Below are positions 54,831-64,000 of a DNA stretch of 64,000 bases, in pieces. The notes beneath the pieces were generated by a model. That model was not told the origin of the DNA, ran no database searches, and saw nothing but the letters and a program-made list of their open reading frames with translations. Origin of the DNA: Nephrocerus scutellatus (taxonomy: Eukaryota > Arthropoda > Insecta > Diptera > Pipunculidae); NCBI GenBank assembly GCA_947095585.1, contig OX352763.1, positions 60,235,016-60,299,015 on the forward strand, given 5' to 3'. The translations under genes and the position numbers were made by a program. Every line of letters begins with the position of its first letter. The first letter of the stretch is position 1.

Positions 54831-56596
54831 TTAATCTCTCAATTAAATAGCTCTTAATAAGAGGATAGTAGTCTGGTAGCATTCGTTTTAGTTTTTGTAG
54901 AAGTCATTTATGCCAAACACTGTCGAATGCTTTAGCAACGTCTAGGTAAACAGCCACACAATATCTTTTCTCGTCCAGGTCGTTGAGGATCTTATTTGTT
55001 ACTCTATGAACTTGTTGAATTGTTGAAAATTGTCTACGGAATCCGAATTGATGGTCTGGGATACGTTTTTTTTTTGCTGTATGGCTATTTTCATACGGTC
55101 GAGAAGCAATTTTCAAATATCTTGGAGATAATTGGAAGTAAACTTATTGGTCTATACGATGTTGAACTTGTAGCGTCCTTGCCTGGCTTTGGTATGGCGG
55201 TTATTTTTGATACTTTCCAAACTTTGGGGAAGTTGTTTAGCCTGAGAATGGCATTAAAAATAATCCTTAGATATTTAATTGTCGTATCTGGTATTTCTTT
55301 TAACATTCTTCCTGTTATCATGTAATAACCAGGTGTCTTCTTTGTATTTAGTCTATATTGGAGGAAATGTTTTATTTCATTTGCGCTAAATGCTTTTATT
55401 GTCCTGTACGTCGAAGAGTTGACTTGAGGCAACGAGGTGTTAGTTTGGTTGATAGAGTTGGTGAATATTGTTTTAAAGTAATCTGCAAGTGTTTGAGCTT
55501 TGTCTGTATTAGTCCTAGACCAAGTGATGTTCAGTTTTAATAGATATGGTTGGTAGATGCTACCTTTCTTAAGTTTTTTATTTAGTTTCCACAGTGACTT
55601 CGCTTTTTCTTCGACTTCGACTTTTTTATTTTTTCCTTGTCGTGTGGGGATCTGTTAGCTTGCCATACCTTTCGCAGTTTCCGTTTTTCTTTGATTTTTT
55701 GTTGAATTGATTGCGGTCAGAAGTCGTTGAATTGTTTGATTTTAATCTCTGGAGTTGATTTTATTGCAGCGAATTGGATTATGTCATTTAGATGGATAAT
55801 GGCACTTTCGAGTTCGTTTGGTGTTTTAAGAGACATCTGAAGTTCTATTCTCTCGTCAATTATTTCGCGGAATGTGGTCCAGTCTGTCTTATGGTTGCAT
55901 AGTTGCACTCCTGGAGTTTAAAGTCTTGGATTTGTTTGAAATTTAATTATAATGGGTGAATGGTCAGAAGATAATTCAAGGCAAGATTTTATTGTCAAAT
56001 ATTTCTGGTTAATATTCCTAACTATGCAGAAGTCTATGTGGTCCGGTATTTTTCTAGTGTCTGTGGGCCAGTGTGTGGGTTCTCCAGTGCTTATGTGCTT
56101 ACAATTGGTTTTTATTATAGCGTCTAGTAGGTTTTTCCCTTTTTTGTTTTGTGAGCCTGGATCCCCAGTGGGTATGCTTTGCATTAGCGATGAATCGTAA
56201 ACCCAGTGTTTTGATTTAGTCCGTATATTGTGATGTACTGATTATGTGCTTTGATGGACAATATAGTGAGGATATTATTAGAGGTCCTTGTAAATCTTCT
56301 ATTTGAATTGTCGCAGATTGTATGTGTTCTGTTTTATACTCTTGCAGTTCTATGTATTTAATATATTGTCTAACCAGGATTGCCGCACCACCGCGGGCTT
56401 GTCCACTAGGGTGTTTTGTCTGGTGTATGTTATATTTTGGAATTTTAAGATAACTTTTGTTCGTGAAGTGTGTTTCAGAAATTAAGGCAATATCAACGGT
56501 ATTGTCTTTTACGAACTGCTTCAATTCCAACGCATGTGGTATTAGGCCATCTGCGTTCCAAACAACTATTTTTAATTTTTTATTGTGTCTGTCCAT
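54831..56596 (-). pseudogene. Jockey ORF2, endonuclease and upstream half of RT
   Basis: ORF2 opens with an ATG at 56596: KLKIVVWNADGLIPHALEL and IALISETHFTN, the endonuclease start, and GGAAILVRQYIKYIE. SLYCPSKH is followed by a shift; then DHIDFCIVRNINQKYL and LELSSDHSPIIIKF end the domain (55930-56100). RT begins with FSANEIKHFLQYRLNTKKTP, RMLKEIPDTTIKYL, WKVSKITAIPKPGKD, TSYRPISLLPIISKIFE, FGFRRQFSTIQQVHR and VYLDVAKAFDSVWHK (box A). At least four frameshifts. Confidence 0.82.
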
Positions 56597-57749
56597 TAAT
56601 TTTTGTCATTAATAGAGAAAGAATATTCATCATGTAAGAAATTTGTGTTATGAGTTGTTTCATCATGATATTTATTTCTGTAAGGTCGTCATATGTATTT
56701 GCTGTGTTAGTGTGTGTTTGTTCGTTTTGGCTCTGTTTATTTGAGGTGGGGCCATATGAAGCAGTTTGTGCAAACCTTGGGGGAGATGTATTCGTTTTGT
56801 TTTTGTATTTGATCGTTAATGACTTGTGTGCTTTGTGTGCTTAGCCCCACCTCGATGTGACTTGTGTATCGGCTGTTTCAGTTTTGGGATTCTTGTTGTT
56901 GGTTGTCAGTTTTTTTCCCCGTAAGGTAGGATATCTCTTAACTTTGAGAGCTTTGTATATTTCACAACCTTTGTAATTTGCGGTGTGTTTTTCTCCACAC
57001 AAAGCACATTTTACGCCACTGCTGTTTTGTCCAAGTTCACATTCAATAGTTTTATGTTTTCCTGTGCATTTAACGCAGGTGGGTTCCTTTGTGCAAACAT
57101 TTTTGGTGTGTCCGTATTTCTGGCAGTTCGTACATTGGGGTATAAGCCTTTTTTGATGCGGTGGTTCGACCGATATTTTACAGTGTAGTAAATGTGTAAT
57201 GCTGTAAATATTTTTGTTATTTTTTTTTCGAGTTCTATAGAGAAGAGTGGTAGTGAATGTTTGGTGCCCCTTTGTAATATGTATATTTTTAACATTGTGG
57301 CCTAGTTCGGTAAGTTCTTTTTTAATATTATCTTGGTCAGCGGAGTGGTGCATGTTTCGAAGTATTACCCGAAATCCTCTTTGTTCTTTGGGTTTATATG
57401 TGTAATACTGTGTGTTTTTTTGTTGAAGTATCTTTACTATAATTGTATAAGTTATGGAATCTATGGGCAAGATTTTTATTTCATCGTTTGGTAGCACTTT
57501 TAATTCATATGAATTTTTGTTGTCTCGTGGTCTAGAGCGTTGGTGGGACATTTGGCTAGGTATAATGTATGTTGGAATGACGACATAATCATTTTGTGAC
57601 GAATTGTAGTAGTTGTCAAGTAAATCGACCGGATTTAACTTAGTTGCCACCCTCATCTTGGTATATTCCGGATGGCGTATGGGATTTCGCAGGTCCACAG
57701 GAAAATTTGCTCGTAGATTTTGTTTTATATCGACTATTTTATGTGTCAA
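56580..57749 (-). pseudogene. Jockey ORF1 (Gag-like) with three zinc knuckles
   Basis: The frame opens at or before 57749 (the first codon there is TTG, so the true start may be upstream or lost). The RNA-recognition/PRE_C2HC part includes RGFRVILRNMHHSADQDNIK and LTELGHNVKNIH. Three CCHC knuckles follow: CTNCQKYGHTKNVC, CVKCTGKHKTIEC and CALCGEKHTANYKGC. A TAA at 56839-56841 is followed in the same frame by about 85 more residues ending in TEINIMMKQLITQISYMM, typical of the Jockey ORF1 tail. That tail overlaps the ORF2 ATG by a few bases. So this is a nonsense mutation near the C-terminus; the protein would package element RNA. Confidence 0.83.
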
Positions 57750-57899
57750 CGCGTAAGCTCTTATTTACCTGTCACAGTTTTAAGACAAGTAAATGTAGAT
57801 ACTATGTTTTCCGGGTAAAAACTTTTTTCGACAAAAAATAAACTTTCGTTTTAAAATGCTGTTTTTTTTTAAGTACACACGCTAAAGGGGTTTGCACCC

Positions 57900-59700
57900 T
57901 TATAATGCTTAGCACAGCGTGGGCGTTAGGAAATTAGGGAGAGAAAAATATGAGATGTCTATGCACGCGTGTCTTAAACTACTGCAGATCATATAAATGC
58001 GGAAACACAGAATCAGGCAATTCATTCCACATAGCTATCGTGCGGCTAAAGAAGGAATCTCTGAATTGGTTTGTACGTCCGAAGAAAGGCTTAATATGGT
58101 GGACCCATGAGCTTGAGTTGAGGCACGGGTATTACGGATGGGTTGGAGAATGGGCGGGATGCATCTGTATATTTCTTTTGAACACCGCTTGTGGAAAAAG
58201 CAATAAAACAGTGACGGGCAGGAAACATTCCTCCGATGTTCGAGCGATTCGATTGTTTTCGCGATAAGTACGTCACCAATAAGTTTTAACGCGCGGTTCT
58301 GAACTCTGTCTAGTAGATGCAATGTGGTCTTGGGAGCTCCTGCCCAGACAATGCAGTTGTATTCAAGTTTAGGGCGAACATACGCCTTGTAAACAGTAGC
58401 CAGATCTGAAAGGGTGAAGTACATGTTGCACCGTTTTAGGAAACCTAAGCATCTCGCAGCATTTTTGGCGATGGCAAATATGTGGTCGGTCATTCCAACG
58501 AAGCTTGTTGTTGACACACATACCGAGAATTGAGAGTTTTTCAGTTTCTTTGATGCAAGATCCATTCATGGATTCATGGATAAAGGTTGGGGGTTTAAAT
58601 TACGCTTAGACGACAGAAGACAGCATTGGGTTTTAGAAGCGTTAAATTCAACTCTATTATGTATTCTAGTTATGCTGTCAAGGTCAGAATTTAACGTGGT
58701 TAACATACGTTGTTGTTCAAGTTCCACTTGTGACAAAGAGGGGCGCGCAGAAAGCGAGAAGTTATATGAAAAGCTAAGAGTATTGTCGTCAGCAAAGGAA
58801 TGGATTGGATTAGAGGTGGTGGATGGGAGATCATTAATGAAAATCAGAAAAAATGTCGGAGATAAAACAGAGCCTTAAGGAACACCGGCGTTTATGCGGT
58901 GAACATTGGATTTGAATCCGTCCAATACGACCTGGATTGAACGTTCAGAAAGGTAGTTCCTAGTCCAATCGAGCCAGGTGTTTTTAATTCCATAAGCATT
59001 CATTTTCGACAAAAGAGCTTGATGCCAGACTCTGTCAAATGCCTTGGAAATATCGAGTGCAACAACTTTACTTTCTCCAAATTTGTGAATAGACTGGTTC
59101 CACTTTACAGTGAGATAAGCCATCAGGTCACCTGTAGAACGCTGCCTACGTAAACCGTACTGCTGATCACTAAGGATTTCACGTGATTCAAGGTATTGCA
59201 TAAGCTTACGATTGATCAGGGTTTCCATAACCTTGGAGAGTATAGATGTTAGCGCATTGGGTCGGTACGAGGAAAGAGATGACGTTTCGCCTTTTTTAGG
59301 AACAGGCTGGATAAAGGCTGTTTTCCAATTCCTTGGGACGACTCCAGAAGAATAAGAGAAATGGAAAAGTCTGCGCAGTGGTAATGCCACCGTTGAAGAA
59401 CACCTCTTCAAAACTATAGCGGGAATGCCATCAGGCCCAGCAGATTTATGAATGTTGAGATCATTTAATACTCTAGCCACTTGACGACTACGAAAGTAAA
59501 TCTGTCCCATAGAGGATTCAACTCTTTCAAGTACAGGCGGCGACAACGCGCTATCTGGCAGCGTAGAGCTAGCTGCGAAATGAGAAGCAAGCAGATTGGC
59601 CTTGTCTATAGAGCTGACAGTTGGAATGTCATTGTGAATAAGCGTTGGAATTGAAGACGAGGCAGTATAAATTCTTTCCTCGAAAAGTGCGAAACAGGAT
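57900..59700 (-). pseudogene. CR1-like family K, copy K4: RT nearly complete
   Basis: From 59600 down: AASSTLPDSALSPP, VARVLNDLNIHKSAGPDGIP, LPLRRLFHFSYSSGVVPRNW, SYRPNALTSILSKVMETLI, DQQYGLRRQRSTGDLMAYL, VVALDISKAFDRVWHQALLS (box A) and INAGVP, then after a stop/shift at 58875 FADDNTLSFSYNF (about 58790). The thumb is LDRVQNRALKLIGDVLIAK and IESLEHRRNVSC. It keeps the FADD region that K2 lost. The stop at 58875 and frameshifts near 58570 and 58120 break it. The endonuclease is missing (5' truncation). Confidence 0.83.
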
Positions 59701-60318
59701 AATTAACATAACATATAGAAATGTAAAGATTTTTTTATTTTTATTTTTAAATACATAAAAAAGAGCCTCAAAAGATTTCTAAAGACTTCCAAAAGAATCT
59801 TAAAAAACCTTTCAAATCGCCCCCAAAATATCTCCCAAAGCACTCCAAAAAGTCCCCAAAAAGACTCCTAAAAGACCCTTTAAATACGCCCCAAAATACT
59901 CTTCAAAGTCCCATAAAAAGGCCCTCGCGTTCCAATTCAATCAACTTTAATTTATGTTGAAAGTGACTTGTATTCTGGATATTAGGTTAATCAGCACTGC
60001 TTAGCGGAGAATGGAAAAATTATATAATCCTGTCACGCTTTCGTAACGCTCTCAATTTTACCCTCTAATAAACACGACAAAAGAAGTATAACTTTAAAAA
60101 TAAACAAAAAAAATTATATATAAGATACAAATTTATGGTTTAGCCCTACAGGTCCACGCGTGTTTACACCCGCGCTGTACCTAGCATTATAAGGAGCGTG
60201 TGTACAGTAAAAGTTTTTTAATCAAGCAACTACCGGTTATTTAAAACTGAAAATTTTTAAAATACCATTCAAAAATAAAATAATCTTCTAAATTTAGAAA
60301 GATATGTTGGCTACATAC
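59701..60318. repeat. Intron remainder with an A/C-rich degenerate repeat
   Basis: 59760-59930 consists of short runs such as CCAAAAAGACTCCTAAAAG and GCCCCAAAATA, about 12-15 bases each and poorly ordered. The rest is AT-rich and shows no gene. Confidence 0.6.
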
Positions 60319-60551
60319 CTGCAGATACTTAATTGGGTCAGCGATGACAGTTTTATTTCCGGCTACACATGCACTAACAAGGGGCAATGTTGTCGGAAAA
60401 GGAAGTGGACTTAAAAGCTGCTGCTGTGTCTTTTCTTGTTGTAATTCTTGTAGTAACAAAAGGAGTTCCATTCTTACAGACGCCAGACCTCCACCACTAG
60501 CACCGTGCAGTGAACAATAGCTTAGAAGTGTCCTTAGTAGAGTTTCATTAG
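60319..60551 (-). CDS. Rbcn-3A: Rabconnectin-3A (DmX-like), exon a
   Basis: 233 nt. Acceptor TTTATAG before 60551, donor GTATGT after 60319. It encodes NETLLRTLLSYCSLHGASG, GGLASVRMELLLLLQELQQE and LPLVSACVAGNKTVIADPIK, ending YLQ. The block SYCSLHGA-GG-LASVRMELLLLLQE is a hallmark of DmX/DMXL2. The exon enters with two bases of a split codon and exits in phase 0, agreeing with the start of exon b (SHTQDMLQ). Upstream exons would lie beyond 60551, but none is recognisable up to 64000. Confidence 0.87.
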
Positions 60552-61087
60552 CTATAAAATATAGTTTTTACATTATTGGTTTTTATATTTCAAAAATTAA
60601 TTTTTTAACAAGTAAATATAAAAAACTGCTTTTTCAGGTACAAACTTTTATGTATACATCGACAAATTATCTGTTTTTGAGGTGGGGACTATTTCATAGT
60701 TAACCCACTTACCATGCATCGCACGTGCAACATGCGGTTCGCAGCATGTGTCACACCCGGGATCTCATAAATGGCATATTAGAATGAGCTGCTCGCTTTT
60801 TAGTACTCAAACAAAGATGATTAAAAAGTACCTTAAAGAAGTCGATGCGATGGGTCCTATTTCAAAGATTAACCCACTTTGCACGCATCACACACGCCGT
60901 AGGAGTCCCAAAATTCCAACTCTCTAGGACGTGCGGAAGGTGGTTAAAAAAATTTGGTGGTTAAATCAATAATTATTCGTACTACATAGTAGAATGCTAC
61001 ACAGTTAAAGTAGGGTTAAATATACTCGCTTTTAAAATTTAGTTTATATACTTAGGAACTGACGTAGTTTTTCATCTGATAACTTAG
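60552..61087. repeat. Non-coding; diverged relative of the 28606-29364 element
   Basis: The stretch GTACAAACTTTTATGTATAC then ATCGACA (about 60640) matches 28765-28795. Later motifs (CACACCCGGGATCTCATAA, CTCTCTAGGACGTG, GGTGGTTAAAA) parallel those in the TIR element's interior. The TIRs themselves are not found here. Confidence 0.55.
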
Positions 61088-61542
61088 TCTATATATATAA
61101 AAATGAATGTCTGTGTGTTTGACTCCAATAGAATCGTAAACTATGCATTTGATCATGTGATGATCTTTAGCAAAGTTGTTGTGCATGAGCCCGCGATGGT
61201 TTCTGAGTTGGTCCCCGCTAGGTGGCGCTGGTGTCGTTTTATTTTCGAAAATTCTTATTTATGGAACGATTTGGCTCAAATTCACACCATATAGTATTTA
61301 AATAAAAAGAAAGTCGTTGTCAAAATTTGGACCGATAGGTGGTGCTGGTGTCGTTTTTTTTCTCCGAAAATTCATATTTATGGAACGAATTTTCTCAAAT
61401 TCACACCATATAATATTTAAATAAAAAGAAAGTCGTTGACAAAATTTGAACCCGAAAGGTGGCGCTGGTGTCGTTTTTTCCCGAAATTTCTTATTTATGG
61501 AACGATTTGGCTCAAACTCACACCATATAATATTTAAATATA
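61088..61542 (+). mobile_element. Helitron-like 5' part with three ~118 bp tandem units
   Basis: Starts TCTATATATATAAAAATGAA, a common 5' terminus of such elements. Units marked by GGTGGCGCTGGTGTCG begin at 61221, 61338 and 61458; each contains ATTTATGGAACGATTTGGC and TCACACCATATA. The 3' end is missing: RTE sequence begins at about 61543. The short frames here are not genes. Confidence 0.65.
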
Positions 61543-61760
61543 TGATGAGATCTACGAGCGTTACCGCGATGTCGACATCGTGAAGAAAATTAAGCTCGGT
61601 AGGCTCCGGTGGGCAGGACACCTAGCTCGCATGAGCGAAGAGGATCCTGCTCGGAAAGTCCTTTGCGGTAGGATTTATGGAACACGACATCGAGGCCGGC
61701 CAAGCCTACGCTGGAAGGATGGCGTAGACCAGGACCAGGACAGGACCAGAGTTTAGGGAT
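61543..61760 (+). pseudogene. RTE C-terminal fragment
   Basis: DEIYERYRDVDIVKKIKLGR, LRWAGHLARMSEEDPARKVL and GTRHRGRPSLRWKDGVDQD form the typical end of RTE/CFDP2-like ORF2. It closely resembles 51885-52010 but runs further, so it comes from another copy of the same family. Confidence 0.78.
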
Positions 61761-62272
61761 GAGTGCGAGTGCGCGGCTTGTTATCGTATAGAAAAACTGA
61801 AATTTTAACAAAATACCTGTTTTACTAAACATTTTACTTAAAAATACATCAAGTGTATCAAAAAAGTTAAAAGTTAAACAAAGTCTCACAAAGGGAAAAA
61901 TACTGTCCACTGAAAAGAAAACAAAATATCAAAACAACATTAAATTTTTCTTGCGAAAGACAAAAGTCACGCACATAAGTGATTTATTTGTAATGTAAGT
62001 GGAAAGAAAAAAGGGAAAGATGGAACCTAAGTGCGTATTGCAAAGGTTGCCAAAGAAAATATAATTGGAAAGAATATGCTTGCAAGCGGAAAGCTTTTAT
62101 TTGTGTACAGTGCTGTGAAAAAGTTTCTCACGAGAATGGAAGATCGGATAAAACATTTTCAAATAAATTGATTTAAATAACGAAAGATTTGGTATTAAAT
62201 AGTGAAAGATTTTCTCGTGAGTTACTTCATGCGCTGTATATTTAAATGGATATTTGGAAAGAATTCTCCATA
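61761..62272. other. AT-rich non-coding, no feature recognised
   Basis: Only a small inverted repeat (CTCACGAGAA at about 62136 and TTCTCGTGAG at about 62213) stands out. Confidence 0.4.
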
Positions 62273-63020
62273 TCTATATATATAAAAGTGAAACTTTGTA
62301 TGTATGTATGTATGTATGTCCGGTATGGACTGCTAAACCCTTCAACCGATCGCGTTCTAACTTTGCATATGGATTTTCTACCATAATAGGCACTTAATAG
62401 GCATATTTTTAAAGTGGGCAGACTCTGAGGTCAAGGGGTCACCATCCGATTTTTTTTATGGTTTTTACAAATTGCATGTTTTTATGAATCGATCGCGTTC
62501 AAACTTTGCATATGGGTTTTCTACCATAATAGGCACTTAATAGGCATATTTTGAAAGTGGTCAGACTCCTAGGTCAAGGGGTCACCATACGAATTTTTTT
62601 ATTGTTTTTAAAAATTGCATATTTTTATCAATCGATCGCGTTCAAACTTTGCATAGGAGTTTTATGCCATAATGAACACATAATAGTCATATTTTGAAAG
62701 TGGTCAGACTCCTGAGTCAAAGGGTCTCCATAAGAATTTTTTTATTGTTTCTACAAATTGCATGTTTTTATGAACCAATCGCGTTCAAACTTATTCTATA
62801 GTTTTCTGGGCTGGTGAGGTGGTCAGTTGGTGGGTTGGTCAGTTGGTGCGAGTTCAGAGGGTGGTGGTGGTCTGTGAGGGGGTGGTCATCTGAGGTCAGA
62901 GGTCCGTGGGCTGGGTGTCAGAGGGCGGTGGGTCAGTGGGTGTAGTGTCAGTGGGCGGGTGTTAACTTGGTGGGGGTCAGTGGGATGGGGCAGCAGGGAA
63001 ACGCCGGGTATTTCCACTAG
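62273..63020 (+). mobile_element. Complete non-autonomous Helitron-like element, 748 bp
   Basis: It starts TCTATATATATAAAAG after an A and ends ...CACTAG followed by T, the A/T insertion pattern of Helitrons. A hairpin (GGAAA/TTTCC around CGCCGGGTA) lies directly before the CTAG end. Inside are a (GTAT)n tract, three 143 bp units marked by GATCGCGTTC (62348, 62491, 62634; a fourth start at about 62776), and a G/T-rich GGTCAGTGGG tract. No protein is encoded; it would depend on a Helitron Rep/helicase. Confidence 0.72.
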
Positions 63021-63025
63021 TTGTT

Positions 63026-64000
63026 TTTACGAAAGTCAAAAAAGACAAAAAAATTATCCGGTCTACAAATATTTGTTCGAAGCTGGATGTAATACGGTAC
63101 ATCGTTACACGCATTCTGATGCTTTCAGCAACTCAGACATAAGTGACGCTAAAGTACGCCTAGGAGCGTTAAAAAAAGACATTGGGACAAATTAAGAAGA
63201 ACGAACTGATTATTATACCAAAAGATGATCCTCTTGTACAGTGCGAGATAGAGAGGAAAGCTGCTGAAGCTGAAGAATGTTTTTTCATGGCTTATGCGGC
63301 ATTCGACAGGAAAATATAGGAGTTATCTCTTAGGACATATCGTCATGATGCTCAGCCAATTGCAGTGCACGTAAATATGCCCTTTCAGCAGAATGACATT
63401 AAAAACACTTGGGGAGAATTGGATGGTAACATCACCAAATGGCAAGGTTTCCACGACAGATTTACAGCTGCCTTTCATTCAATGATCGTGTGTCTCCGGC
63501 CTTTACATTTTCTTATTTGAAGGCATCTCTACCTGGAAATTCAGCGCGGGCACTCGGAGAGTGACAGCTAACTGCTAAAAACTATATTGAAGCCTGGAAA
63601 CGTCTGAAAGAAATATACACCAAAAAGTATGCTACATGTCGTGAACTGCTGTGTTAATTCTTCAGGCTCCCGGTAATTCAAGTGGCACCCAAGGCTAATG
63701 ATCTTCAGCGGATGTCTAATATAACGCTTGAGACAACGCGCAATTAGCTGCACAAGGCATACCGACACAACACTGGGACATGATCATAGTACACATGCTT
63801 CACGAAAGACTTGATCCAGAAACGGCATGCAAATGGGAAGAGACTCGAAAGATAGAAGAACCTACTACAAAAGATATCTGCGATTTTTTGGATAAACGAG
63901 CTGTGACTCTCTGCTACTTTGCAGCAGGAAAGAACAATAATGTCCGGAAAGATTCTTAAAGTTCCAAGTTATATTAGGGAAAACCAAGAATATGGTGATT
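63026..64000 (+). pseudogene. BEL/Pao gag remnant, continuing beyond the window
   Basis: Over several frames: NSDISDAKVRLGALKKDIGT, CEIERKAAEAEECFFMAYAA, NITKWQGFHDRFTAAFHSM, FTFSYLKASLPGNSARALGE and NYIEAWKRLKEIYTKKYAT, then WDMIIVHMLHERLDPETACK and WEETRKIEEPTTKDICDFLD. These follow the DUF1759 gag order seen also in the intact element at 33366, but the sequence is only distantly similar. Many stops. The 3' part lies outside the window. Confidence 0.8.

Larger units (their letters stand above)
52629..57850 (-). mobile_element. Jockey-clade non-LTR retrotransposon, near full length, with nested insertion
   Basis: On the minus strand: a 5' leader (57850-57750), ORF1, ORF2 and a short poly(A) tail (TTTTTTTTTATT on the plus strand at 52629-52640). 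The tail inserted into the LOA copy. A second retroposon (about 53621-54830) lies inside the RT. Stops and frameshifts show it is inactive. Confidence 0.78.

Overview
This window looks like nuclear DNA of a higher fly (Diptera, probably Brachycera). The reasons are short 54-63 bp introns in the one host gene seen, a DD41D (rosa-like) mariner, LOA, Jockey, CR1 and RTE retroposons, gypsy, Mdg3-like and BEL/Pao LTR elements, and Helitron-like elements starting TCTATATATATAAAA. I cannot name the species. More than four fifths of the window is transposable elements and their debris, heavily nested. No RNA gene, CRISPR array, operon or prokaryotic feature was seen.

Layout. 0-4.3 kb: 3' half of an errantivirus-like gypsy element (RNase H, integrase, env, polypurine tract, 3' LTR). 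4.3-10.4 kb: two copies of a ~320 bp repeat flank the 5' part of a minus-strand LTR element (PBS, repetitive leader, RING-H2 protein, gag) and a ~1.5 kb satellite. 10.4-11 kb: BEL/Pao 3' end. 11-16.3 kb: an internal repeat (family A) and an LOA-like non-LTR element. 16.3-22.4 kb: CR1-like, gypsy, Harbinger and endonuclease fragments. 22.9-32.6 kb: several family-A copies, an Mdg3-like LTR element broken by an RTE fragment, and a TIR element. 32.6-40.6 kb: a CR1-like copy split by a structurally intact, very young BEL/Pao element. 40.6-44.8 kb: a CR1-like element split by a Helitron. 45.1-47.4 kb: a family-A copy, then a CR1-like copy split by an intact DD41D mariner. 47.7-60.55 kb: four exons on the minus strand of one host gene, recognised as Rabconnectin-3A (DmX/DMXL2 family), with an 11.27 kb intron packed with RTE, LOA, Jockey and CR1-like insertions. 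60.6-64 kb: a TIR-type relative, Helitron-like elements with tandem arrays, and a decayed BEL/Pao gag.

Three items look functional: the BEL/Pao element at 32867-38935 (one 1733-codon gag-pol ORF, apparently identical 346 bp LTRs, 5 bp target duplication), the mariner at 45912-47215 (complete transposase, terminal inverted repeats, TA duplication), and the host Rbcn-3A exons (all splice sites and phases consistent). Almost everything else carries stops, frameshifts or truncations.

The most unusual candidate is the minus-strand LTR element at 4.7-7.7 kb. A RING-H2 finger is encoded just upstream of a zinc-knuckle gag, and the leader between the Lys-type primer-binding site and the gene is itself a tandem repeat array. 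All calls are from reading the sequence; no database search was possible.
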